Positions 7,565 through 16,940 are shown, counted from the first letter of the stretch. The stretch: DNA of 64,000 nt from QYOJ01 sp964616825 (GCA_964616825.1 CAZTSX010000012.1:28509-92508), one strand, 5' to 3'. Translations and numbers: made by a program. The notes: generated by a model from the letters alone, not told the origin.

Positions 7565-9106
7565 ATGGAGCATAACCTGACAGTTTACAATACGCTGACC
7601 CGAAAAAAAGAGCTTTTCAAACCGTTGAAAGAGCCTTTTACAGGGATGTATGTGTGTGGCCCAACAGTCTATGGCGACCCACACCTGGGTCATTCTCGCC
7701 CTGCAATCGCTTTCGACCTGGTGTTCCGGTATTTGAAGCATCTTGGCTACAAGGTCAGGTATGTCAGGAATATCACTGACGTGGGGCATCTGGAACAGGA
7801 TCTGGATGAAGGGGAAGATAAGATCGCCAGGAAGGCAAGATTGGAAAAGATTGAACCGATGGAGGTAGTTCAATATTACAGCGATCGTTATTACGACTTC
7901 ATGGAGATGCTCAACGTGGAGCGCCCCAGCATCGAGCCCCGGGCTTCCGGACACATCATTGAGCAGATCAGCATGATTGAGCGAATCCTGAAAGCAGGAT
8001 ATGGATATGTTGTCAACGGATCAGTTTACTTCGATGTAGAGAAGTATAATAAATCATACAATTACGGGAAACTATCGGGGCGCAAGCTGGACGACCTGAT
8101 TGCCTACACGCGGGAGCTTGAAGGACAAGCAGAGAAGAGAAATCCGGTAGATTTTGCTCTTTGGAAGAAAGCTCAACCCGATCATATCATGCGCTGGTCT
8201 TCACCCTGGAGTGAGGGATTTCCCGGCTGGCACCTTGAATGCTCAGCGATGGGGACAAAATACCTGGGTGAAGAGTTTGACATCCATGGCGGTGGCATTG
8301 ACCTGCTATTCCCCCATCATGAATGTGAGATCGCACAATCGAGGGTAGCCAACGGTAAAGATGCCGTTCGATACTGGTTACACAACAATATGATCACGAT
8401 CAATGGTAAGAAAATGGGCAAATCACTCGGGAATGCCGTGACACTGGAAGAGTTCTTTTCAGGGAAACACCCGCTTCTGGAGCAAGCTTATAGCCCGATG
8501 ACCATCCGGTTCTTTATCCTTCAGGCTCACTACAGGAGCACACTGGATTTCTCGAATGAAGCGTTGCAGGCAGCGGAGAAAGGATTGAAAAGATTGATGG
8601 CAGGCATGGGAACGTTGAATGCATTGGTTCCGACTGAAAAGGGACAAAGGCATAAAGGCACAGAGGAACAAATTCACCATGGCGCCACTGCACCACTGCA
8701 CCATGGCACCTCTAATCCAGCATCCAGCATCCAGCATCTAGCATCCAGTTGTTATTCCGCCATGAACGACGACTTCAACAGTCCGGTTGTGATCGCAAAC
8801 CTTTTTGATGGACTTAAGATAATCTTTGCGCTGAAGGAAGGAAAAATGAAACTCACAACGAAGGAGTTGATGCAATTGAAGGAACTGTATGACACATATG
8901 TATTCGATATCCTTGGCCTGAAAGATGAAACCTCTGCAGATCAGCCGGAAACAGTTGATGAACTGATGAACCTGATCATTGAAATGCGAAAAAATGCACG
9001 GGAGAAGAAAGATTGGGACCAATCTGATCAAATCCGCGACAACCTGGCAAAACTTGGCATCATCATCAAGGATACAAATGAAGGAGCCAGTTGGGAAAAG
9101 GAGTGA
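7565..9106 (+). CDS. cysS: Cysteinyl-tRNA synthetase
   Basis: Charges tRNA-Cys. 513 residues, longer than a typical ~470-490. Class I signatures: zinc cysteine C31 in YVCGP, HLGH at 40-43 (HIGH motif), zinc ligands in GWHLECS and FPHHE, and KMGKS at 283-287 (KMSKS motif, starting at K283). The C-terminal anticodon-binding part resumes at CYSAMNDDFNSP. Residues ~359-395, in the linker before that motif, are low-complexity (QRHKGTEEQIHHG..., PLHHGTSNP...). They are encoded by the tandem-repeat insertion at 8640-8748, which kept the reading frame. The enzyme is essential, so the insertion must be tolerated unless a second cysS exists elsewhere. Confidence 0.95.
   Translation: MEHNLTVYNTLTRKKELFKPLKEPFTGMYVCGPTVYGDPHLGHSRPAIAFDLVFRYLKHLGYKVRYVRNITDVGHLEQDLDEGEDKIARKARLEKIEPMEVVQYYSDRYYDFMEMLNVERPSIEPRASGHIIEQISMIERILKAGYGYVVNGSVYFDVEKYNKSYNYGKLSGRKLDDLIAYTRELEGQAEKRNPVDFALWKKAQPDHIMRWSSPWSEGFPGWHLECSAMGTKYLGEEFDIHGGGIDLLFPHHECEIAQSRVANGKDAVRYWLHNNMITINGKKMGKSLGNAVTLEEFFSGKHPLLEQAYSPMTIRFFILQAHYRSTLDFSNEALQAAEKGLKRLMAGMGTLNALVPTEKGQRHKGTEEQIHHGATAPLHHGTSNPASSIQHLASSCYSAMNDDFNSPVVIANLFDGLKIIFALKEGKMKLTTKELMQLKELYDTYVFDILGLKDETSADQPETVDELMNLIIEMRKNAREKKDWDQSDQIRDNLAKLGIIIKDTNEGASWEKE
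8640..8748. repeat. Tandem-array insertion inside cysS
   Basis: Nine 8-mers in exact register (8640-8711): AGGGACAA, AGGCATAA, AGGCACAG, AGGAACAA, ATTCACCA, TGGCGCCA, CTGCACCA, CTGCACCA, TGGCACCT. Then 7-mers (8717-8748): CCAGCAT three times, CTAGCAT, CCAGT. The first block shares units with the intergenic array at 27432 and the last with the array at 16311. Confidence 0.8.
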
Positions 9107-9107
9107 T

Positions 9108-9147
9108 GAGGCGATAAGGTGTCAAGGTGACAAGGCAACAAGGCAAT
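9108..9147. repeat. Tandem 8 bp array (AAGGTGAC type) after cysS
   Basis: Five 8-mers in register: GAGGCGAT, AAGGTGTC, AAGGTGAC, AAGGCAAC, AAGGCAAT. It begins two bases after the cysS stop codon. Confidence 0.7.
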
Positions 9148-9258
9148 TAATAGAACATAATTTAATGATATGAAATATCCATCAAACCATGTTCATACCA
9201 CGCGGGAATGATTATAATGGATATTCCATTTGACCATTAAAATCAAAATTATAATCAA

Positions 9259-10947
9259 ATGAAACGCGTTAACTATTTTCTACTGGCAATATTGGTAATG
9301 GCTATATTTACCGGGTGCCGGACAAAACAAAAAGAGATGAAAGAGGAGCTGATTAATTTTATCAAAGCACATGATTCGGTTGTCATTCCATTGGCGAAAA
9401 AAGCGAATCTGGCATACTGGAATGCCGCTATTTCAGGATCAGAGGAGGATTTCAAAAAAGCAGAGGAGTTGCAGCTGAAATTAATCGAGTTTTATGCAGA
9501 CACAACCGCTCTTCAAACACTTCAGAAGATCAAAGTATCCGGACTTGTCAACGATACTTTGCTAGCCAGGCAGCTTGATCTGCTCTATACCCAGTTTCTG
9601 ATGGCAAAAGCCGACACATCAAAGCTGAATGCTATCGTGAGAATGGAGACGAAGATTGAACGGGAATTTTCCGTTTTCCGCACAGATTTGAACGGGAAAA
9701 AAATGACAGACAACGATGTGGAAGAGGTTTTGCGAAGATCCAGGAACATGAAAAAACAGAAAGATGTCTGGAATGCCCAGAAAAAAATTGGCCGGGTTGT
9801 TGCAGAAGATATCAAGAAGTTGATAGTTATGCGCAACGAAGTTGCTGATGATATGGGTTTCAAAAATTATCACCAGATGAAGCTTATCCTGAATGAGCAA
9901 AAACCGAGAGTTATAACCAGTCTCTTTGACGAACTCGATACCCTCACCGGTGATGCCTTTGCTGAGGTGAAGAGTAATGTTGATGGCTATCTGGTCGACT
10001 ACTATGGCCTCAAGAATGAGGATGAGTTGATGCCGTGGAATTACCAGAATCGCTTTTTCCAGGAGGCACCGAGGATCTATGATGTGGACCTGAGCTCATA
10101 CTATGCAGATAAAAACCTGGAGACATTGACGATTGATTACTTTAACGGGATTGGGCTTCCCATCGAGGATATGCTGAAAAACAGTGACCTTTACGAGAAA
10201 GAGGGCAAAAACCAGCATGCCTTCTGTATCAGTATCGATCGGTTAAAGGATGTGCGTGTGTTGTGTAATGTTAAGCCAAACTCCTACTGGATGAACACCA
10301 TGCTTCATGAATATGGCCACGCCCTTTATGATTATAACATTTACGAAAACTTTCCCTTTGTGTTGAGGGAACCGGCTGCAACATTTACCACGGAAGCGAT
10401 AGCCATGATATTCGGCAGGTTTGCTTCAAATCCGCAATGGCTGCAGGATATAGTTGGAGTCAGCGAAGAGGAAAAGATGAAGATTGCCGAAAGCTGTTTC
10501 AAAACTCTTCGATTGGAACAACTTGTTTTCAGTCGGTGGTCACAGGTCATGTACCGTTTTGAGAAAGCGATGTATGAAGACCCGGAACAAGATTTGAATA
10601 CCCTCTGGTGGGACCTGGTTGAGAAATATCAACTCATGAATCGTCCTCCCGACCGTGACGAACCAGACTGGGCGACCAAGATCCATATCGCTCTCTTCCC
10701 ATGCTATTATCACAACTATCTCTTAGGGGAACTGCTTGCATCACAACTCTATTTTTACATCGTGGAAAACATCGTCCGGTCGGATGATTACAAATTCCAG
10801 AGTTTTGCGAATAATAAAGAGGTTGGAGATTACCTTCGTAACAATGTCTTTTCAGTCGGATCAAAATACTACTGGGACGATATGATCAAGCGGGCAACAG
10901 GGGAGAATCTTACTCCTCGATTCTATGCAAAGCAGTTTGTGGAGTAA
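9259..10947 (+). CDS. Secreted M2/M3-like zinc metallopeptidase (lipoprotein)
   Basis: 562 residues. The N-terminus MKRVNYFLLAILVMAIFTGC is a lipoprotein signal with the lipobox Cys at residue 20, so the enzyme is probably anchored in the envelope. It has a gluzincin site: HEYGH (H350, E351, H354) with a downstream glutamate, E379, in FTTEAIAM. The all-helical body with a late HExxH fits the M2/M3 thermolysin-like superfamily (angiotensin-converting-enzyme or oligopeptidase-like); the exact subfamily is uncertain. It sits alone between cysS and the convergent tyrS (21 bases between stops). Confidence 0.8.
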   Translation: MKRVNYFLLAILVMAIFTGCRTKQKEMKEELINFIKAHDSVVIPLAKKANLAYWNAAISGSEEDFKKAEELQLKLIEFYADTTALQTLQKIKVSGLVNDTLLARQLDLLYTQFLMAKADTSKLNAIVRMETKIEREFSVFRTDLNGKKMTDNDVEEVLRRSRNMKKQKDVWNAQKKIGRVVAEDIKKLIVMRNEVADDMGFKNYHQMKLILNEQKPRVITSLFDELDTLTGDAFAEVKSNVDGYLVDYYGLKNEDELMPWNYQNRFFQEAPRIYDVDLSSYYADKNLETLTIDYFNGIGLPIEDMLKNSDLYEKEGKNQHAFCISIDRLKDVRVLCNVKPNSYWMNTMLHEYGHALYDYNIYENFPFVLREPAATFTTEAIAMIFGRFASNPQWLQDIVGVSEEEKMKIAESCFKTLRLEQLVFSRWSQVMYRFEKAMYEDPEQDLNTLWWDLVEKYQLMNRPPDRDEPDWATKIHIALFPCYYHNYLLGELLASQLYFYIVENIVRSDDYKFQSFANNKEVGDYLRNNVFSVGSKYYWDDMIKRATGENLTPRFYAKQFVE

Positions 10948-10968
10948 AATCACACCAGTTCATTCGGA

Positions 10969-12249
10969 TCAAACTGCCTTTACCAGAAAATAATTCTTTT
11001 TTCCTTTTTGAACCAGGATATATAGATCCTGAATCAGGCTGGATGTTCCCACCATAAACTTCTCATCCACCTTCTGCTTGTTTATGGAAACACCGTTATC
11101 TTTCAGCATCCGGCGGGCTTCCCCTTTCGAGGGGAAGATCCCGGTAAGTTCTACCAGAAACTCAACTATGGGAACGGATTTTCCTATTTCATGTTTCCCA
11201 ACTTCAAACTGAGGAACTCCTTCAAAAACGGAACGAAGCATGTGTTCAGGAAGTCTGAGGAGATTCTCGGTTGTTCCATTTCCAAAGAGGATTTCAGAGG
11301 CTTCCACAGCTGACGAAGAATCGGCCTCTGAATGAACCCTGATCGTAATATCTTTGGCAAGCGCTTTCTGGAGGATCCGCAAATGTGGTGCTTCAGCATG
11401 ATTTTTTACCAGGAGATCAATCTCCGCTTCTGAAAGCAATGTAAACGTCTTGATATAGTCAGCCGCATCCTCATCACTGGTGTTGAGCCAGAACTGATAA
11501 AATTTGTACGGGGATGTCCTTTCGGGATCAAGCCAGATATTTCCCTCCTCGGTTTTTCCGAACTTCCCACCATCAGTTTTAGTGATTAACGGACAGGTGA
11601 GGGCATAGGCTTCGCCTCTCAGCTTACGACGAATTAACTCTGTTCCGGTTACGATATTTCCCCACTGGTCGGAGCCACCCATCTGAAGCTTGACCTGCTT
11701 GTTTTCATAGAGCCAGCAGAAGTCATAACCCTGAACAAGCTGGTAAGAGAACTCGGCGAACGAGATGCCGGAACCCGAATCCATCCGGTTTTTAACAGAG
11801 TCCTTGGCAACCATGTAATTGACAGTGAGGTGCTTACCCACATCACGCAGGAAATCAAGCAGGCTGAATTCTTTGGTCCAGTCATAGTTGTTGACCATCT
11901 CAGCAGAGTTCTTCCCACAATCAAAATCAAGGAATTTCTCCAGCTGGGTTTTCATGGCTTGCTGGTTGGATCTTAATGTATTTTCGTCTATCAGGTTTCG
12001 CTCTTCGGATTTACCTGCCGGATCCCCAATCATTCCGGTTGCCCCACCAATAAGTGCAATAGGCTTATGGCCTGCACGTTGCAGGTGGACCAGCATCATG
12101 ATGGAAGCGAGGTTGCCGATATGTAATGAATCCGAGGTGGGATCGTACCCGATGTAGGCCGAGGTCATCTCTTTCTGTAGTTGCTCCTCTGTTCCCGGAG
12201 TCATATCATGGATCATCCCTCTCCAACGTAATTCTTCAATAAAATTCAT
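10969..12249 (-). CDS. tyrS: Tyrosyl-tRNA synthetase
   Basis: Charges tRNA-Tyr. 426 residues from the ATG at 12249 (MNFIEELRWRG), the start conserved in the family; the frame extends six residues further upstream. Class I motifs: HIGN at 43-46 and KFGKT (KMSKS equivalent) after the GGKFGKTEEGN turn. Tyrosine-site text such as YDFCWLYEN and GGSDQWGNI is present. A C-terminal S4-like RNA-binding region (GEARRMLKDNGVSINKQKV) closes the protein. A TACTTTTG -7-like box (12265-12272) lies in the 39-base gap after GH92, so tyrS may have its own promoter. Confidence 0.95.
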   Translation of the reverse strand: MNFIEELRWRGMIHDMTPGTEEQLQKEMTSAYIGYDPTSDSLHIGNLASIMMLVHLQRAGHKPIALIGGATGMIGDPAGKSEERNLIDENTLRSNQQAMKTQLEKFLDFDCGKNSAEMVNNYDWTKEFSLLDFLRDVGKHLTVNYMVAKDSVKNRMDSGSGISFAEFSYQLVQGYDFCWLYENKQVKLQMGGSDQWGNIVTGTELIRRKLRGEAYALTCPLITKTDGGKFGKTEEGNIWLDPERTSPYKFYQFWLNTSDEDAADYIKTFTLLSEAEIDLLVKNHAEAPHLRILQKALAKDITIRVHSEADSSSAVEASEILFGNGTTENLLRLPEHMLRSVFEGVPQFEVGKHEIGKSVPIVEFLVELTGIFPSKGEARRMLKDNGVSINKQKVDEKFMVGTSSLIQDLYILVQKGKKNYFLVKAV

Positions 12250-12288
12250 CACAGAATATTTTTGCAAAAGTATGAAAATTGAGAGACA

Positions 12289-14595
12289 TCAATCCGAGAG
12301 AAAAATAAGCTCTCCTCCCTTCAGGATCTCGGAATGATCTAAAAATGGAGAGGATAACAGTTTGCCGTTTAGTTCAACAGAGTTGTAGATGATTTGCCCA
12401 TCATCCAATTCAGGCGCTTTTATGGTAAATGTTTTTCCATTCTGAAGGGTGATGGTGGCCTGCCGTATACCCGGACTTCCGATAGCATACTGTGTGGTGC
12501 CTGGACAAACCGGATAAAATCCCAGTGTGCTGAATAGATACCAGGCGCTCATCTGGCCACAATCATCGTTTCCGCAAAGTCCATCGGGGGCATTCCGGTA
12601 CATGGTGTTTGTGATCTGATTGACCCGCTCCTGTGTTTTCCAGGATTGTGATGTCCAGTTGTAGAGATAGGGGATATGGTGGCTGGGTTCATTGCCATGG
12701 ATGTAGTTTCCGATCAGTCCAACACGGGTTACATCCTCCGTTCCGGCAATGTGACGATCGTCGAGATGCATGGTGAAGAGGGAATCAAGTCGTTGGATAA
12801 ACCGTTTTTCTCCACCCATCAACAGGATCATATTGGGTACATCCTGAGGAATGTAAAAAGAGTAATTCCAGGAGTTCCCTTCAATAAAACCCTCTTCGTG
12901 TGTTTTCAACGGATCAAAAGGGATTTTCCAGGTGCCATCGGAATTTCGTGGACGGATAAACCGGATGGTGGTATCAAAAAGATGGATGTAGTTTCGGGAC
13001 CGCTTCCTGAACCGGTAACCTTTTTCACGCGCATAGAGTTTAACTATGTCCGGGAGAAACGCTTTTTTTGAAACAGCATCCGCCAATTGCGCCACTGTGA
13101 AATCGTCGTATGCATACTCCAGCGTGATAGAGGCCGAATTGACTATCTTGTCTTCAGGGACGAATCCCATTTTCATATAATCTTCAACACCTGGGTATAA
13201 GGGATTGGTAGCAGTAATCATACAGGCATTCAGGGCCTTGGAGGCGTTGAATCCCCTGACTCCTTTAACTACAGCATCAGCAATCACCGGCACGCTGTGG
13301 AAACCAATCATACACCAGTTTTCATTTCCGTGGTGCGACCAGACTGGAAGCATATGTTCCGGGCTCTGGTCAAAATGGGCGAGCATTGATGAGACCATAT
13401 CGGATGTGCGATCGGGATAGAGCAACGTGAGCAATGGATGCAGAGCCCGGTGAGTATCCCAAAGAGAAAAAACCGTATAATTGGTGAATGCGATGGCATT
13501 GTGGATCTCTGTGTCGATCCCCCTGTATTTTCCATCCACATCCTGGTAAATGGAAGGGTGAATCAGGGAGTGGTAGAGTGCGGTATAGAAAATCACTTTT
13601 TTCTTCTCAGGTGCATCGATCTCTATCTTTCGTAACTCCTTGCCCCAGGCTTCGTTCGCTTCTATCAGGGTTTTTTCGAAATCCCAGTTTGGGACCTCTC
13701 TATCCAGGTTTTTTAGCGCTCCTTCCATCGAAACCCCCGAAAGGCCTGTTTTAAGCAGGATCTCCTCTCCTGCCGAGGTGGAGAAATCGAAATGGGCTTT
13801 CAGCTTCCTTCCGGCTATCTCAGGAAAATCCTTCTGCTGATTAAACCTCCTCCAGAATCCTTTATAACTCAATGGATCTTCATCCTGAAATCCATAACTC
13901 CGGAACGGTTTTGAGAATTTCATAGCGAAATAGATATACCGTGTTCGTGCCCATCCACTGGTGATCCGGTATCCGGCGATCAGGGAATCATTGACAACCT
14001 GGATGTATGCCCAGCGAACCTTCCCGGGATAGTTATAGATTCCATGATCCAGATCGATAATGATATGAGCGCTATCGGTTTCAGGAAACGTATACCTGTG
14101 AAATCCGCATCGGATGGTTGTCGTTAGCTCCGCTGTCACATCAGGATCGTCCAAATGTACACTGTAATAGCCAGGAGTCGCTGATTCGCTATCTTTCCGG
14201 TAGGAGGAACGATATCCGGAAGCCGGATTATCAGCTGTTCCCGGATTAAGTTGTACTGAACCCACGGTTGGCATCACCAGGATATCTCCCAGGTCGGAGT
14301 GGCCTGTCCCGCTGAAATGGGTATGGCTGAAGCCGACAATGGTCGGATCATCATATTGATATCCGGCACAGTAACGGTAGACTTCCGGATTGTATTTTCC
14401 GTTGATGGAAAAAGGAATGGTATCGGTATCCGGACTTAACTGCACAAACCCAAAAGGAACGACAGCCCCCGGAAAGGTATGTCCCATCTCCTGTGTGCCA
14501 ATAAAGGGATTGACATGGCGGGTGAGGGAATCAGGTTGCTGGGCGAAAGCAGAGGAGAAGATAAACAGTAGAAGAATGAAATAGGGTTTATGCAT
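12289..14595 (-). CDS. GH92 family alpha-mannosidase-like glycoside hydrolase
   Basis: 768 residues with a Sec signal peptide (MHKPYFILLLFIFSSAFAQ), so periplasmic or outer-membrane. Calcium-dependent exo-alpha-mannosidase family that trims N-glycans and other mannosides. Diagnostic segments: NPFIGT and GHTFPGAVVPFG at the N-terminus, HFSGTGHSD, FSLWDTHRALHPL, the general-acid region EGNSWNYSF near residue 572, and the catalytic aspartate pair in CGNDDCGQMSAWY near 674. The full catalytic set appears intact. It lies 10 bases after the DUF1648 gene in an apparent minus-strand operon; no SusC/SusD pair is nearby, so it is not part of a classical PUL. Confidence 0.92.
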   Translation of the reverse strand: MHKPYFILLLFIFSSAFAQQPDSLTRHVNPFIGTQEMGHTFPGAVVPFGFVQLSPDTDTIPFSINGKYNPEVYRYCAGYQYDDPTIVGFSHTHFSGTGHSDLGDILVMPTVGSVQLNPGTADNPASGYRSSYRKDSESATPGYYSVHLDDPDVTAELTTTIRCGFHRYTFPETDSAHIIIDLDHGIYNYPGKVRWAYIQVVNDSLIAGYRITSGWARTRYIYFAMKFSKPFRSYGFQDEDPLSYKGFWRRFNQQKDFPEIAGRKLKAHFDFSTSAGEEILLKTGLSGVSMEGALKNLDREVPNWDFEKTLIEANEAWGKELRKIEIDAPEKKKVIFYTALYHSLIHPSIYQDVDGKYRGIDTEIHNAIAFTNYTVFSLWDTHRALHPLLTLLYPDRTSDMVSSMLAHFDQSPEHMLPVWSHHGNENWCMIGFHSVPVIADAVVKGVRGFNASKALNACMITATNPLYPGVEDYMKMGFVPEDKIVNSASITLEYAYDDFTVAQLADAVSKKAFLPDIVKLYAREKGYRFRKRSRNYIHLFDTTIRFIRPRNSDGTWKIPFDPLKTHEEGFIEGNSWNYSFYIPQDVPNMILLMGGEKRFIQRLDSLFTMHLDDRHIAGTEDVTRVGLIGNYIHGNEPSHHIPYLYNWTSQSWKTQERVNQITNTMYRNAPDGLCGNDDCGQMSAWYLFSTLGFYPVCPGTTQYAIGSPGIRQATITLQNGKTFTIKAPELDDGQIIYNSVELNGKLLSSPFLDHSEILKGGELIFLSD

Positions 14596-14605
14596 GTTGT
14601 ATCGG

Positions 14606-15130
14606 TTAACGATTCCGCATTGACAGGATGAAATAGATGATGATTGGGATGAGGATTACTGATATGTAAACAGGAAGAAACCATGTCCCAATAGTGTTGG
14701 AATGGTGCAGTGAGATCATAACCGATTTATACCCAATGTAAAAGAGTATCAATACCATCGTCAATTTCAGGTATCTGATGAGCCGGATAACCAGGAGATA
14801 TTGAATACGGGCATTGCTTTGAGTAATTTTTACAAAATAATTCAGCTTCTCGGGTATCCGGCTGATCAATGTTAGGATAGCATAGAGGACAAGGGCAACA
14901 GCCGGAAACAACCACATATCCTTTTTTGAGCCATACGAATCCGGTTTCCCCTCTGAATTAAAATGAGTGGGGATGGTATCCGGAAGGTTGGCATATTGGT
15001 AAATCATGAAACCAAGAAAACAGAGCAAACCGACAATAGCCAGGATTTCTAATATCCAGTCTGCAGGGTCCATTTCAAGTTTTAGAACGGGTTTATTGAC
15101 CTTAGGATCTCGGTTTTTTTTGAACAACAT
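14606..15130 (-). CDS. DUF1648 domain membrane protein
   Basis: 174 residues with about four predicted membrane segments (near 29-45, 80-97, 118-136, 150-170). It contains the DUF1648 hallmark LPDTIPTHFNSEGKPDSYGS after the first helix; related domains occur in SdpI immunity proteins and other membrane proteins. Function unknown. Its 5' end overlaps the ribbon-helix-helix gene by 29 bases, indicating translational coupling. Confidence 0.8.
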   Translation of the reverse strand: MLFKKNRDPKVNKPVLKLEMDPADWILEILAIVGLLCFLGFMIYQYANLPDTIPTHFNSEGKPDSYGSKKDMWLFPAVALVLYAILTLISRIPEKLNYFVKITQSNARIQYLLVIRLIRYLKLTMVLILFYIGYKSVMISLHHSNTIGTWFLPVYISVILIPIIIYFILSMRNR

Positions 15131-15293
15131 CTTTTTCCAATTTTTTAGGGAATCTTCCTCTCTCCTTTAACGCTCTGTCCAGAAGCCATTCCATCTGTCC
15201 GTTGACACTCCGAAACTCGTCTGCCGCCCACTTTTCGAGGGCGGCATAAAGATCGGGATTTATTCGAAGCATGAATACTTTCTTCTTCGACAT
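15102..15293 (-). CDS. Arc-type ribbon-helix-helix DNA-binding protein
   Basis: 63 residues, MSKKKVFMLRINPDLYAALE at the N-terminus. The beta strand (KKVFMLRIN) and two helices (PDLYAALEKWAADEF; SVNGQMEWLLDRAL) match the Arc/MetJ fold of small repressors. It lies 9 bases after the SPFH gene and overlaps the next gene. The gene set SPFH, RHH, DUF1648 looks like a conserved module. It may regulate its own operon; no operator is evident. Confidence 0.75.
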   Translation of the reverse strand: MSKKKVFMLRINPDLYAALEKWAADEFRSVNGQMEWLLDRALKERGRFPKKLEKDVVQKKPRS

Positions 15294-15302
15294 AAGAATG
15301 CG

Positions 15303-16172
15303 TTATTGATGCAATGTACCCGTATTCAATACCGGCGTAGCATCTTTGTCAGAGCATAGAACGACCATCAGGTTGCTAACCATGACTGCCTTTTTCTCTT
15401 CATCAAGTTCTACTACGCCTTTTTTCCTTAGTTCATTCAGAGCCATCTCTACCATGCTGACAGCTCCTTCAACAATTTTCTGGCGGGCTGCCACGATAGC
15501 TGTTGCTTGCTGGCGACGCAACATAGCACCGGCAATCTCTGAAGCATAAGCCAGGTAACTGATCCGCGCCTCAATCACATAGATTCCTGCAATAGACAGG
15601 CGCTCGGTGAGTTCTTTTTCCAGGGCATGGTTGACCTCTTCACCACCTGAACGGAGTGTGATTTCGGCCTGATCATCTTCGAAATTATCGTAGGGATAAT
15701 TGCCGGCTAGTTTCCGGATAGCAGCTTCGCTCTGGATTTCTACAAAATGAGAGTAATCATCCACTTCAAAAGCGGCTTTGAATGTGTCTTTCACCTGCCA
15801 GACAAGAACGATTCCAATCATGATCGGATTTCCTATCTTGTCGTTCACTTTGATGGGATCACTGTCGAGGTTCCGGGCCCGCAACGAGATCTTCTTCCTG
15901 ACAAGAAATGGATTCAACCAGTAAAAACCGTTTCTCTTTAGAGTCCCTTTGTAAGCACCAAAAAGGATAAGAACTGACGATTCGTTCGGGTTGATCACCA
16001 GAAATCCTGGGAGGATGAAGACCGAAAGTGCAACGCAAATAATACCGAGTACAATGGCCCACACCTCTTGAGGATACAAGACAAAATCAAGTACAGCCAG
16101 CGTTATCAAAATGAGCAGGCTGATCACTCCCATATAGCCTGAAACGGGAGAAGTAAGTTTTTCTTTTTCCAT
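15303..16172 (-). CDS. SPFH-domain (stomatin/prohibitin-like) membrane protein
   Basis: 289 residues. Two N-terminal hydrophobic helices (about 15-32 and 37-58) are followed by NPNESSVLILFGAYKGTL, the start of a Band 7/SPFH domain. The domain continues through ARNLDSDPIKVNDKIGNPI to a helical region rich in alanine and glutamate (ASEIAGAMLRRQQATAIVAAR). Such proteins form large membrane-bound oligomers that scaffold proteases or organise microdomains. First gene of the apparent operon SPFH-RHH-DUF1648-GH92-(tyrS). Confidence 0.85.
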   Translation of the reverse strand: MEKEKLTSPVSGYMGVISLLILITLAVLDFVLYPQEVWAIVLGIICVALSVFILPGFLVINPNESSVLILFGAYKGTLKRNGFYWLNPFLVRKKISLRARNLDSDPIKVNDKIGNPIMIGIVLVWQVKDTFKAAFEVDDYSHFVEIQSEAAIRKLAGNYPYDNFEDDQAEITLRSGGEEVNHALEKELTERLSIAGIYVIEARISYLAYASEIAGAMLRRQQATAIVAARQKIVEGAVSMVEMALNELRKKGVVELDEEKKAVMVSNLMVVLCSDKDATPVLNTGTLHQ

Positions 16173-16271
16173 TGGTTTAAATGTTTAGTGATATCAATGT
16201 AATATCAAAATGATTCTGCAATAATATGATATTTTTTTACAAAAGTCAATTTTTTTTGAAAAAAATATTTT

Positions 16272-16307
16272 CCCCACCCCTGGCCCCTCCCCAAAAAGGG
16301 AGGGGAA
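16272..16307. repeat. GC-rich hairpin repeat, copy 2
   Basis: CCCCACCCC then TGGCCCCTCCCC, an AAAAA loop, and GGGAGGGG. The CCCCTCCC and GGGAGGGG arms form a hairpin. It is intergenic, between the SPFH and PepSY genes, and continues directly into the 7-mer array at 16311. Confidence 0.7.
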
Positions 16308-16310
16308 AAT

Positions 16311-16352
16311 CCGGTATCCGGCATCTGGTATCCGGTATCTGACATCCGGTAC
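16311..16352. repeat. Tandem 7 bp array (CCGGTAT type)
   Basis: Six 7-mers in exact register: CCGGTAT, CCGGCAT, CTGGTAT, CCGGTAT, CTGACAT, CCGGTAC. The CCRGYAT consensus also describes the CCAGCAT units inside cysS. Confidence 0.8.
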
Positions 16353-16368
16353 CCAGTTACGAAAAGTC

Positions 16369-16935
16369 TTACATGTAAATAAGAATGATAATTGCCGGGA
16401 TAATGATTCCGGCGGCTGTCAGCCAGGCACCCCGGCGAAGGATTCCGTTTTCCCCCCGCAGGATAAAAAGACCGGTGATCGCGAGTACGATCAATGCGGC
16501 TGCGTAAACATCAGAGAACCATGTAAACCACTTTTTAATGTTGTTGTAGTGAAGCAGGTTAAACTCTTTAAGCAGGTAACGGGGGGATTTTATCTCCTGC
16601 TGTGCTTCCCCGTTGGTAAGATCTACGTATAAATAGCCGCTGTGTAAAAATATCTGGACATATCCATTTCCCATCACATGGCTTTTGTAGTTTTCTTCTT
16701 CTCCAACCTGTTCGAGAGTTTTTATGACATAGGTTTTATCGACGTTCCCTGTTTCTGGCAGTTGAACCTGAAAATCCTTGTATCTCTTACTATAGTCAGG
16801 ATGAAGAAAATCTCCGGATTTGAAGTGATTCATTATGATTCCGGAGAGGGCATAAATTATCGTTAATCCTACTGCAAGGTAACCGATATCTCTATGAATA
16901 GCGTTATTCCAACGACGGAGAGTCTTACGTTTCAT
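16369..16935 (-). CDS. PepSY-associated transmembrane protein
   Basis: 188 residues with an N-terminal helix (YLAVGLTIIYALSGIIMNH), a periplasmic stretch, and two C-terminal helices (VYAAALIVLAITGLFIL; WLTAAGIIIPAIIILIY). The first helix with conserved RWNNAIHRDIGY, and the later FNLLHYN...WFTWFSD, fit the PepSY_TM family. Members are linked to heme or iron handling and to flavin-dependent reductases. It follows the lipoprotein gene at 16941 by 5 bases, and the two probably act together at the envelope. Confidence 0.75.
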   Translation of the reverse strand: MKRKTLRRWNNAIHRDIGYLAVGLTIIYALSGIIMNHFKSGDFLHPDYSKRYKDFQVQLPETGNVDKTYVIKTLEQVGEEENYKSHVMGNGYVQIFLHSGYLYVDLTNGEAQQEIKSPRYLLKEFNLLHYNNIKKWFTWFSDVYAAALIVLAITGLFILRGENGILRRGAWLTAAGIIIPAIIILIYM

Positions 16936-16940
16936 TGTCT

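Noticed and set aside
7475..7954. 159-residue minus-strand open frame across the cysS start
   Set aside because: Antisense to conserved CysRS motifs; composition is not protein-like.
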